Assembly: GCA_963970005.1 (NCBI GenBank)
Contig: CAXAMN010015446.1
Location: forward strand, 964,537-1,028,536
Source of the DNA: Durusdinium trenchii
Taxonomy: Eukaryota; Sar; Dinophyceae; Suessiales; Symbiodiniaceae
Direction of reading: 5' to 3'
Length of the DNA: 64,000 nt
This document shows, piece after piece, positions 21,601 through 30,400 of this stretch; within the stretch, counting starts at the first letter, position 1; the number at the start of each line of letters is the position of its first letter. The notes beneath the pieces are model-generated. The model worked only from the letters and a program-made list of their open reading frames with translations. It did no database searches and was not told where the DNA came from. The position numbers were made by a program, and so were the translations under genes.

Positions 21601-22956
21601 GAGCCTAGGCGGATTTCAATCCCATTACCTGGTAGTGAAGTTGTTGCAATGACACCGGCATATAGGAAGATGTTACAGAGACTGGAGGACAAGGTAGAGC
21701 TTTATAAGCTTCATGTGAAGCACTACCATATGAGTCCTACTCAGTTTCGTAGACGTGTTTCTATGTTGAAGCTTCCTGACTCTGTTTTAGAGAAGTATGA
21801 ATCAGTTGTCAGGAACTGCCGTGTTTGTAACACTTCAGTGGCACCTCCGCCACGAGCCAGAGTCTCCGGTATTAGAGCTTCATGTTTTGGTGATGTTGTT
21901 TTTGCTGATCATTGTGAGGTTGAACTTCACAAGAACAAGTATATCATCTTACTTGTTCTTGATGGTGCCACAAATCTTCTCTGGGCTACGGCACAGAAAG
22001 ACCTCATAGATCAAACCACCATCCAAGCATTGAGGCAATGGTCGGATGAGAACAACTGTGTTCCGAAGGCCATCGTAGGAGACGAAGCCTTTTTCACCGA
22101 TGCTTTTGTTGAATACTACAGGTTCCATGGTATACAACAATGTCCTTGTGGGCCAAGAACTCCTTGGCCGAACCGAGCAGAGACAGCTGTACGTTTGTTC
22201 AAACGTATGTGGCATGTTATGAAGGTAGATCTGGATGACCCACGTTTTCGTGGTGTTACGGTCAGAGAAGTGGTCAAGAAAGTAGTGTGGGCAAGAAATT
22301 GTCAGTTGACTATCAGTGGATATTCACCAATAGAGATAGCAACTGGAAGACGTCCACCAGATCTTTTTGACCTTGAGACCGCAAGCCCTGAGCAATTGTC
22401 AGCTAATGCCGCCGCACAAGATCGTACAAATTTGGAACTACAACGTGTGGCTTTGAGAGCTCATCAAGAAGCACGACAAGCTCAGGACCTTCGAGCAGAT
22501 CTTGCAAGAAGGACTATGCCAAGTGACGGTCCCTATTTCCAAGGAGAGAAGGTTTTTGTTTGGACTCAGGATTCATCAAAGTTCAAGGATAAAGGACGTT
22601 GGGTTCGTGCCACAGTACTTGGACAAGAAGGAGCTATGGTCCAAGCCAATACTGGTAAGGCAGTGATACGTGTGAATCAGTCAAAGGTTAGACGTGATCA
22701 CGATGAGTGGCATGATGTTTCCATTCCGGCATTAGACGATGAGAATCCGGAGAACTTGCGTGAAGATCACGAACTGTATGTTGATGCCGAATTCGGAGAA
22801 CAGTCCTTTTTCTTCTGTAATGATGATCATCCTGATGTTGTTGAGTTACTTCATGGAAACAGTGGATTATCTTGGTTCCTTTCAAAGAATGGTGTTAAAG
22901 TTGCATCTCCTATGGATTTCAAGGCAGGATACAACTTTTCCACTATGAAGGGTTAA
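18646..22956 (+). CDS. Gag-protease-integrase polyprotein (copia type)
   Basis: The start is taken at the first ATG, 18646 (MDWIDDWEEPDADVAYEP), giving 1436 codons; an upstream GTG at 18601 is less likely. Residues ~40-290 are Gag-like (PPSYDGKTSWFSYEDAIDDW). Two basic KGKGK-rich blocks (~345-382 and ~444-465) stand where a nucleocapsid would lie; no CCHC zinc knuckle is seen. The protease motif is LDIGCT with Asp591. The integrase has a zinc-binding H1023/H1026/H1028 and C1058/C1061, and catalytic D1088, D1146 and E1179 (32 residues between the last two). From about residue 1395 (DVVELLHGNSGLSWFL) the sequence resembles motif I of C5 methyltransferases. The TAA at 22954-22956 falls inside that segment, and the same frame continues downstream. 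Confidence 0.93.
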   Translation: MDWIDDWEEPDADVAYEPAAYVNRHMRREPAAIAMTTQVTTKVPPSYDGKTSWFSYEDAIDDWCDITELEDEKRGPALRNRLEGEAAVYKRVLDRDALKANDPPGAGVEYFKRVLRPYFVKGSTNVFLYRFMQFVRFNRGSADMMKWMTRFQILLQRLMSSWMDMLEPVTQAHPQVLAQMQADAALTGTAPTAERIQEIMQTINGNMRTFHQNEFPLGENLIALLMLSLADLSQDQRNTLTSLMTHRGRVLQQYTTTELRTVFIEMFCTTKTSVDNPLMQPTGAGGRRSFLVLDEGELDGTFGYWAEDEEDGTEGFLDALDDVFWVYDDQNFSWFQRRFQGRRARKGKGKGRRKGKGKGRSGRRFFRPRGKGKGKRRGKGHFADEQQTTYPEEYFEENPYEDTWESNQVAYDAILAEDMNDYLQGEYDDANDFWQQLEEAWFSHKGKGKGKRKGKKGQGKDKGDGKQDANYANPQQPRSLPAPSRSSQASGGQQGFFAHCVTAAAEVHDSEVDLLSGMMTSCQDEADCAVNNGETIFNGMSAPVRYSLSKEMLTKAPDGFALMSAEEEVKEMQAISFLTENRFPPTIAILDIGCTRAMGSRRAVDHFCNYVDNHPDCGLWYSFESTKSKFYFANSQKATCSQKLVIYMYDRAWTIHHTEFDIVEEGEVPLLMSLPQMRNLGFELRLTPQHAYLTSVPLGIKYLELKVAASTHLVLDFQDIAWYLSDVNLQTRREKSFYSHFTHYEYGHISVDLNSDEDVAEHAYPVVDYWEVDVHKRELIRHHKDYRKILFPATKSCPVDTDLLEDLRLTIIKKKKGGEEIKKQDDWRKAKWKDLQIGYEWRGRTIFKFKPDAKIPDLKIRKAGIEHRGIGDPDAVVRSSSEKVPIAKDREPGFSSEKEGAPASAAEKPVPPKFRYTSKGFDPFWKGHKSKPSEPQNDLKGDDLEEYAPSEPPERPEGELVEIPKASKGPSSDKHEPLEPGDGALEPRRISIPLPGSEVVAMTPAYRKMLQRLEDKVELYKLHVKHYHMSPTQFRRRVSMLKLPDSVLEKYESVVRNCRVCNTSVAPPPRARVSGIRASCFGDVVFADHCEVELHKNKYIILLVLDGATNLLWATAQKDLIDQTTIQALRQWSDENNCVPKAIVGDEAFFTDAFVEYYRFHGIQQCPCGPRTPWPNRAETAVRLFKRMWHVMKVDLDDPRFRGVTVREVVKKVVWARNCQLTISGYSPIEIATGRRPPDLFDLETASPEQLSANAAAQDRTNLELQRVALRAHQEARQAQDLRADLARRTMPSDGPYFQGEKVFVWTQDSSKFKDKGRWVRATVLGQEGAMVQANTGKAVIRVNQSKVRRDHDEWHDVSIPALDDENPENLREDHELYVDAEFGEQSFFFCNDDHPDVVELLHGNSGLSWFLSKNGVKVASPMDFKAGYNFSTMKG

Positions 22957-23850
22957 GATGGTATTTGGCAGCAACTGGAGAGATTGCAGCCCCACTGTAT
23001 AGTGATCAACAACCCTTCTCCCAAACAGAACAGAGCTTCTATTTGGTTGCTATGTTGTAATGTGATTGAGTGGCAGTTGAGAAGGAAGAAACATGTGTTT
23101 GTGACTGTTCCCAAAGGAAACAAGTTTTGTTTGTTTTTGCAGAAGTTCATTTCGTCTTTGAAGAATCCGGTTTTTACCTTTGATGTGAATATGAATTGTT
23201 TCTGCTATTGTCCTAAGGGAATGAGTTACGTGACAGTCTTCCATTCCTATGCATCCTGCCAAGGATGGAAAGGTATTGGTGACTGTTCATTTCAAGCTAA
23301 AACAGTGCAAGCCACTAGAAGCAACCAGTACTTCAAGGATCCTGACTGGAAGAAGTTTCCGTTCTCATTTTTGGTTGAGATGAATCGGTTTCTTCCTTAT
23401 AGTGAGACTTCCGACAAGCGTCAGAGTTTCCTTATTGAAGATCTTCTGGAGAACTTTGACTCTGGAAGTTTGTGTGGAACAGCTCTTTTGTTAGAGAGAG
23501 AAGCTCATCAGTCAATTTTGCTGAATTCCGTAAGAACGGAAGAGACGACGGAAATTCCGGTTCCACTTCGACACATACTACCACAAAGGTTCACTACTAC
23601 TGAACTGATCAGAACCTTGAGGCAGGTAGATGCACTACCTCAGAGATCAGAGTTTGATGTGACAACATCCTCTGATTCTCGAATTGTGTCATTGATTCCA
23701 GGCCTGAAGGAGATTAGACGAAGAACCTTACCACAGATGTATTTTGAGAGATGTAAGGTCTATCGTGGTACCTTTGGTAGAGTGCATCCTCTCTTCAACT
23801 CTGAGGATGATGCAGTGTTGATTATGTGGAAGCCAGGAAAATACCATTAG
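22957..23850 (+). CDS. Methyltransferase-like linker between integrase and RT (same frame, between two stops)
   Basis: This frame is continuous with Gag-PR-INT except for the TAA at 22954, and with RT except for the TAG at 23848. There is no ATG before it, so translation as a separate protein is unlikely. Early residues IVINNPSPKQNRASIW and HVFVTVPKGNKFC sit where motif IV and the following strand of a C5 DNA methyltransferase would be. The catalytic Pro-Cys is absent (N-P-S-P). The remainder (PVPLRHILPQRFTTTELIRT; GLKEIRRRTLPQMYFERC) is not recognised but has normal protein composition. It is probably a degenerate, structural methyltransferase fold in the polyprotein. Retrotransposon-borne cytosine methyltransferases have been reported in dinoflagellates; this one looks catalytically dead. 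Confidence 0.6.
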   Translation, partial: DGIWQQLERLQPHCIVINNPSPKQNRASIWLLCCNVIEWQLRRKKHVFVTVPKGNKFCLFLQKFISSLKNPVFTFDVNMNCFCYCPKGMSYVTVFHSYASCQGWKGIGDCSFQAKTVQATRSNQYFKDPDWKKFPFSFLVEMNRFLPYSETSDKRQSFLIEDLLENFDSGSLCGTALLLEREAHQSILLNSVRTEETTEIPVPLRHILPQRFTTTELIRTLRQVDALPQRSEFDVTTSSDSRIVSLIPGLKEIRRRTLPQMYFERCKVYRGTFGRVHPLFNSEDDAVLIMWKPGKYH

Positions 23851-23859
23851 GTTTTCTTT

Positions 23860-25283
23860 ATGTTTGTGTCACAACTGTCTCCTCATCATGAACAGTTTTT
23901 GGTAGATCATTGGAGTATGATAGTTTACGAAGCAGAGACGACAGGCGCCGTGAAGCGCATTGTGACTCCTGATGAAGTAGCTCTAGAGGATCCAAAGGAT
24001 CAACCTCCAGACTACGGACCACCGATGGATGATGATATGGCTTATGAGCCGATTCCCGTCTCGGGGGAACAGCAGTATTTTGATCCAGATGATGAAGATA
24101 TGTATCCGCCTGGTGATGGACCGGGTGGCAACCCTGATGATCACCAGGGTGGACAACCTCCGGGACCACCTCCGACAGGTTCCGTAGCTGGTCCGACTCA
24201 GTTCGGAAATCCCGATGTTCCTTTGGAACAACTCGGATATCCATCGAGCGATCCGGAAGAGGCAATGCCGGAGATTACGAGTGAATCCCGTCCGCCAGAT
24301 GATCCGGGTCAACCACCGATAGGGTTTCCGAGTGATACTGATCCCGTTCATCCATTCGTTCCGTCGCCAGATTCGAACACGCCGGAGCCAGAACCATATG
24401 TTCCGGAGAATCGTGAACGTCACAGTAAGCACACGCGGAAGCTTTCTGTGGACTCAACTGATGCTTTGCCAAAGGCGAAGGTGAAGTTTCAGGTAAAACG
24501 TTCTAAGGTTCAGTTACCGGGACATGACGAACCTATTCCGGCACCTCCGAAGTCAGTGCCAAGAAGTTTCCTTCCTGGACATTCGGAGAATCCGACAGCA
24601 TCAAGTTCGAATCAGCCACAAGCAGCCGACATTCCCGTGCCTACGAGCACAGTTGAAGACGATGACAATGAGACGATTGATACGAATGAAACAGATTCAG
24701 AACCTATTTTTGATGAAGAAGATGTGAAAGGTTTTGAGAAGGATCCAGACAAGGATCTGGACGATGAGAAAAATCTTTTTGTTAGTTTTGACGATATGGA
24801 TTTTTGTGTCATAGGTCCGAATCAAGCTCCTCCGAGTTTTAACTCGTATGATCCGAAAGGTTTTTCACAGTTCTGCCAGTATCTTGCGAAGACAATGGCT
24901 AAGAAGACGCCAAAGGCAGAGAGTGTGATTACTCCGGAAGTGCTCCGGAAGTATGCGAAGGAGATCAAGCAAGCTAAACTAGAGGAGTTTCGCAGCTTTT
25001 TAGACTTTACTGCGATGAAGTATCGAGACCGAAGAAAGCATAAGATCGATAACTATGTTACCGGTCGATGGGTCCTGACCATCAAGATTGACAAAGATGG
25101 TAACTTTAAGAAGTTTAAGGCCAGATGGGTCTGTCGAGGCTTCCAAGATGCCCAGAAATGGGACCTCCAGACGGACTCGCCAACAGCGACCAGGTATGGT
25201 TTTCGCATAGCATGTCAGCATGCAGCCTCTTCCTTTTGGGACCTGTTACACATCGACTTGAAAACTGCCTTTCTTCAGGGGGG
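23860..25283 (+). CDS. Pol: linker and N-terminal half of copia reverse transcriptase
   Basis: The frame begins with ATG at 23860 in the same phase as Gag-PR-INT. Residues ~40-300 are an acidic, proline-rich linker. The RT proper begins near YVTGRWVLTIKIDKDGNFKK and KARWVCRGF, followed by HIDLKTAFLQG with catalytic Asp466 (nt 25255-25257). Immediately after FLQG a run of six G (25278-25283) throws the frame; uncorrected translation stops at 25392. In the +1-shifted phase the protein resumes with ELYDLERRVIHVQLPTDIG, exactly what follows in copia RTs, so one G too many is the simplest explanation. It is either a mutation in this copy or a sequence error. Confidence 0.92.
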
Positions 25284-27220
25284 AACTTTACGACCTCGAG
25301 CGACGCGTTATTCACGTTCAACTTCCGACCGACATCGGATTGCCTCCGTATCTTGTCGGATTGTGCACCCGTTCAGTGTACGGATTGAGTGATGCGCCTC
25401 GTCGCTGGTGGAATCGACTCGACAAGTTTTTGCACTCACTCGGATTAGTTCCGACTCGAGCCGATCGGTGCACGTACGTTTGCTACTCTGGATGTTTGAG
25501 GGTTCCTAAGGCTGTGAACTACTCATCAGAGGAGATGCCAGCAGAACCGGAACCGGTATCCTTCTACGTAGCAGGTGCGCCGCCAAACGAATTCCACGAC
25601 ACAGCGGAGGAAGTTCGTAGGTCTTTTCTCTGTGAAGAACGTCTGTTTTCGGTGTGTTACGGAAATAGGTCGGAGAAGACGGTGACGCGTAGCCTGCTTA
25701 AGGCAGAGGATGGAAAATGGACTCCTGTGGTAGATCAGGAACTCCAGAATTTCCTTGACTCTGTAGAGCACAAGGCAGGTTGGCACCAATATGCAAATGG
25801 CCATGCTCAAGTCGCTTATCGCGCTAAAGCTCTTCGTACTCCCGAACCTACGTACTCGCGTTCGCGCTTTTGTTTTCGGACTTCAATAGTTAAGCGTAAG
25901 GGTGTTTGGTGGCTTCTCGAGACAAACAAGGATATCAGAAACGAGAAGAATGCAGTGACGTTGGAGGAAGAAGCTGAAACGCTTGTCAGTCTTTTTCTTC
26001 CTGCAGAACATACGTATACTGTGACACAAACGCCTCAGCTTACACCTGAAGTTGTGGAAGAGTTGCTTGAGCATTTTATGGACCCTGTGCATGGCAGTAA
26101 TTCTAAGAATAGGTCACCCATTGGTATGTGTTGTTTACATGTTGATGATCTTTTTGTGACAGGTAATGATATCTTTTTGAAACAGTTCAAGGATATTGTG
26201 AAGTCACAGTTTAAGATTGGACATGAGGACACTAATGACCTGATGTTTACTGGACAACGTGTTGCTTGGAAGATGCAAGAGAAGACCAAGAAGAAGGAGT
26301 ACATCTCAGTAGAGCAACCCCTTTGTGTTCAGGAATTGACTGAGATTATCATTCCAAAAGGTTTGAAGGATGAGGAAAAGTGTGACAAAGACATGCACAC
26401 AGCCCTCAGATCACTTCTTGGCAGCATAAACTGGTTACAATCCAGAACACAATTCCAAGCATGCTACCAATTCTCGAGGTCAGCATCAGCATCAGCAGGA
26501 CCTACAATAGGTGATTGCAAGGCCCTGAACAAGCTGTGCAAACAAATCGTGACTGACCCTATGGAGTTACGTTTTTGGCCACTGGAAGGTAGTCCACGTT
26601 TAATTGCGATGCCAGATGCCGCATTCAGGAACAACAGTGACAAATCCTCTCAACGTGCTATGGTTATTTTTATGGGTGAGCAAAGGAAGGCAAAACAGAA
26701 GAACACTAAAGGCTCACTTATTTTCTTTGAATCTTCTAAGATCAAGAGAACAACCCTGTCCACAACTGTTGCAGAGTTGTATGCATTCATGAAGTGTTAT
26801 GGCACTTGCCAAATGCTTAGAGGCTTGATCAAGGACATTACAGGCTACTCTACTGACATTCACATGCGCACTGATGCTAACAATCTTGTGACTACAGCTA
26901 GTACTACTCATGTTCCTGAGCAACAGGAGACTATTCATATGATCCAAATGCTTAGGAAGGAAGCATGCTCTGGTGCAATTGCTGACTTGTCACATATACG
27001 CACTCAGTGGTGTCTCGCTGACTGTCTTACTAAGAAGTCTGCTAGTCCACAAGCTTTGATAGATGCAGTACGCAGCGGTTGTTTGAAGGAAGTTGACGCA
27101 CATCCACCTTTTAGATCTCTTATTGAACACAAGGCATATTTGCGTGGATGGCTTCCTACAGTATGCACACATGTTGACTTTTCACATGATGTGTTTTATC
27201 TTGGAGATTCGGTGCACTGA
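25284..27220 (+). CDS. Pol: C-terminal half of reverse transcriptase and RNase H
   Basis: Continues the RT after the frameshift: YLVGLCTRSVYGLSDAPRRW matches the 'YGLkqapr.W' block of copia RT. The second catalytic motif is CLHVDDLFVTGN (Asp pair at 26144-26149). RNase H follows with MPDAAFRNNSDKSS, STTVAELYAF, RTDANNL and WCLADCLTKKSA, the four blocks typical of copia RNase H. It ends at TGA 27218-27220. A long spacer between YGL and VDD (about 25460-26100) is bigger than in most copia RTs. Confidence 0.93.
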
Positions 27221-27422
27221 GAGTGAGAGGAGAGAATTCAATGCATGTGCTTTTGTTTGAGAGAAATTTGAATTTCTTTCATGAATTTGTGCCTGCGGCT
27301 CAAATTAGCTTGGCAAGATCAGCACCTTTCTTTCGAAGACTATTGCCTTGCATCGTTGACTACCTGTCATTTCTACAACTTAGGACACTGGCCTCTGACC
27401 GGTGTACTTTGTATCAACAGAG
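27221..27422 (+). other. Spacer between Pol and ORF3
   Basis: About 200 bases with no conserved frame. ORF3 is in a different phase from Pol, so it cannot be made by simple readthrough. It needs its own mRNA, splicing (trans-splicing in dinoflagellates), or reinitiation. A CAG at 27418-27420 three bases before the ORF3 ATG could act as an acceptor. Confidence 0.45.
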
Positions 27423-30400
27423 ATGACCGGTCAGGGAGCGTCCAATATGGTCAACATCTTTGAGTATGCTCGAAACTGGTCACAAAAGGTTCCTTGGGGA
27501 CAACCTCAGAACTGGGCAAACCGTTTGAGACGCCCACGTACGCCAGTTGAGTTCCATAGGAACTCAGAGCAGGATGAATTGATCTTAACCGACATTCTTG
27601 CAATGTGTTTGGCACCTGAGAACCATACTAAGTTCAATTTTCGAGTACGGTGGTTCGCAGAGATTGCCAGATACGCTCTTGGCTATGTCACCCAAGAGGA
27701 AGAGGATGAATATGAGAGAAGTAGGCAGTTCGTGGCAACAAGAGTCGCGTGGAGGCAAAACGATTATGGGAAGATAGCCACGGGGCTCAACTATATGCTA
27801 CGACATGATCGTTCTCTCGATAGGTTGATGGACAGTAGGGCAATGATAGAGCTTATGCCTCTGATCACAGAGGGAACTGCTCGAATGCCATCGCCTTGTC
27901 GCATTTATCCTAATACTTTCTTTGCTATATTGCATAGCGATGAGAAGCAAAGATTTCATTTGGTGATTCGCTTGGACAAGAATGTTTGGTACAACACAGG
28001 CAATCAATACGATATGCCCTTCTCCATGCGTTTGGGAGTGAACCAAGGGCATACAGGACTCATGCAAAACATCAGTCCAGAGAAGTTGAATCATAGATTG
28101 ACTTCTATTGAGGCAAGATGTTTGGGACATGTTTTTCATGTTACCAGAAGGGAGAACTGGGCCAGCATTGAGAGGTATGGTTTGATGAGAGACCCTCAAA
28201 GTTGGAATAGAAGGAATAGAGGTGAAGGAAGAGATTATGTTCATTTTATGTACAGCAATCCACAAACTTCACTCTACATTCCTTTAGGCCCAGGTACAGT
28301 GGTTCCAAGAGATTATGGACAGCCTTTGTATGTGAAGCTTGATGTGATTCTTTGGCTTCGGGCTGGACGTCCTCTGTACTTCAGCAACAATGGAGTGGTG
28401 CTTGCACATTGTGATGTGGAGCCCGAATACTTGGACATTAGTGTGGATGAACCACAACCACGAGATGCTCCAGAGCCAGCTAAGGAGTTGAGAAATCCTA
28501 AGTCCGCAGAGGAGATGATGGAGCTCATCAATAGTGAGAAGGTGCAACAAGAGAGAGTGCGAGCTTTGTTCACCAGATTATCTATTGACAAGCCATATGC
28601 CAGAGAACTTCTCAGGAGGATTCATGCCGAGGAGCCTGAGACAAAACAAGTTAAGAGGCATATGCTTTTGTGGTTGGAAAATTTGGATTTAGGTGCTATC
28701 GCCCGTTTTGTCCAATATGAGAATCATCCTGAACGTGAGTACAATCGGTCACGATTGAGGTCACGTCAGTCGATGTCAGAAGGCCATTATCTTCAAGGAT
28801 GGTCTTTGATTGCACCGAAGGAAATCGATGATCGTGATCCTTGGAGTATCCTAGGCTATAGTACTCCAAAGTTGATTGTCGATGGAGATGGTGTTACCTC
28901 AAGGTCCTTGTTTATGGTTCACCCATTAGTTTTGAGCAAGGATCAGGCAAAACTGGTGAAGGCTGATGAGGAAGTGCTTCGTTTTGATCACATTTGGACG
29001 GACATCACTTCGAAGAGCTCAACAGCCAGGACTTCTGGAGAACCTCAACAAGATGAAGAAGATGACTCTGCTCATGTTGCTGAGCGTGAGATGACATGGT
29101 TCATTCAGAATGTCAACAACCTGGTTCTCAACCCATGGATGGTATATGACATTGGCATGGTATCACTCCATGATCGTGTAGGAACACGTGTACTCCAGAG
29201 CACTGGAGAAGACGTGATCCTCGTGAGGGATTGGGACAGGTTGACAAGGCACCAGAGAGAATATTTTTGTAGAAGATACAAGTTGCTACGTCCAAGTGTT
29301 TATGGAACAGAGGAAGACCCCAAGACGTATGCACCGAGTTTTGAACCCGGAATTTCGCAGTGGATGGAGTTGGCACAAACTGGATACCAACAGTTTTTCT
29401 TCATCCGTGCTTGGGAGAATGGACGCCGCTGGGCTGAAATTCTGACAGACCATGGCATTGCTTCTGTGGAGCTTTCAAGCTTCTTGGATATGTGCAGAGA
29501 TCCAAAATTGCTGGGTTGGAACTTTGGTATTCCAGAACCTCAGTGGGATAATTTTGGCAACACAGTGGAGGAAGCATTCAACAATCCCTTGTTTGCCAAA
29601 TTGCACTATCGCTTCAAGCAGGAGGAAGAGATTGGTCGTGTCATGCACCTTGTGTCAGAACTTGTTTGTGACTTTTTCATCAAGGTGCTTCCCAAGTGGG
29701 TTCTTGACCACTCGATCTTGTGGGAAGAGTTTATGATTTTGGATCCAGACACAAATCTCCCAGCTTACAAGACTTCAGAGGCCGCCTTACAAGCAGAAAG
29801 GAATCCAGAGAAGTATCATACACATTTTGCTATGAACTTCAAGAAATTCCGTTTTTCTGCAAGGATTGTGTGGTATTTGATTGACCGTGACAGGAATCAT
29901 CTAGAGAGTTTTCTTCACAACTCCAACAGTAGATTTGTGCAACATGCATGCTATCAACTTCGTGAGTATGTTCAGGCGCGTGTTGCAGTTTCTGATCCCT
30001 TGTATGAGATGATCAAGAAGGAAGAGTTTGAACGCCAATACAATTCCAAGTTTTTGGAGGCGATTTCTTGCTCTCGTGTTGTAGTTGAGCCTGTAAGTTC
30101 AGGGACGTATGAGCCATCATCGAAGCTGAACTTAAAGGTACTACAAGACATCCTGAAGGGTATCTTCAAGATCCAGAAGGATGAGGAGCTTGCCAAAGAA
30201 CGTGATGAAGGAGAAGAACAGGCAGCTCAAAACATCTCATACCTGTTGGCAGATGATATGGAGCTTGATTTTGATGATGATGATGTTCCAGTATGGCGCT
30301 CCATTGTCAACAAGTATAGAGAAAGTGATCAGGTGCTACAGGGAGAAGCTGTGAAGATTACTCACCTGTTCAGGGATCAAAAGGACAATGAGAAGGCGAC

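Noticed and set aside
25278-25283. Programmed ribosomal frameshift in Pol
   Set aside because: It lies inside the RT palm between FLQG and ELYD, where a product ending there would be useless; a homopolymer indel is simpler.
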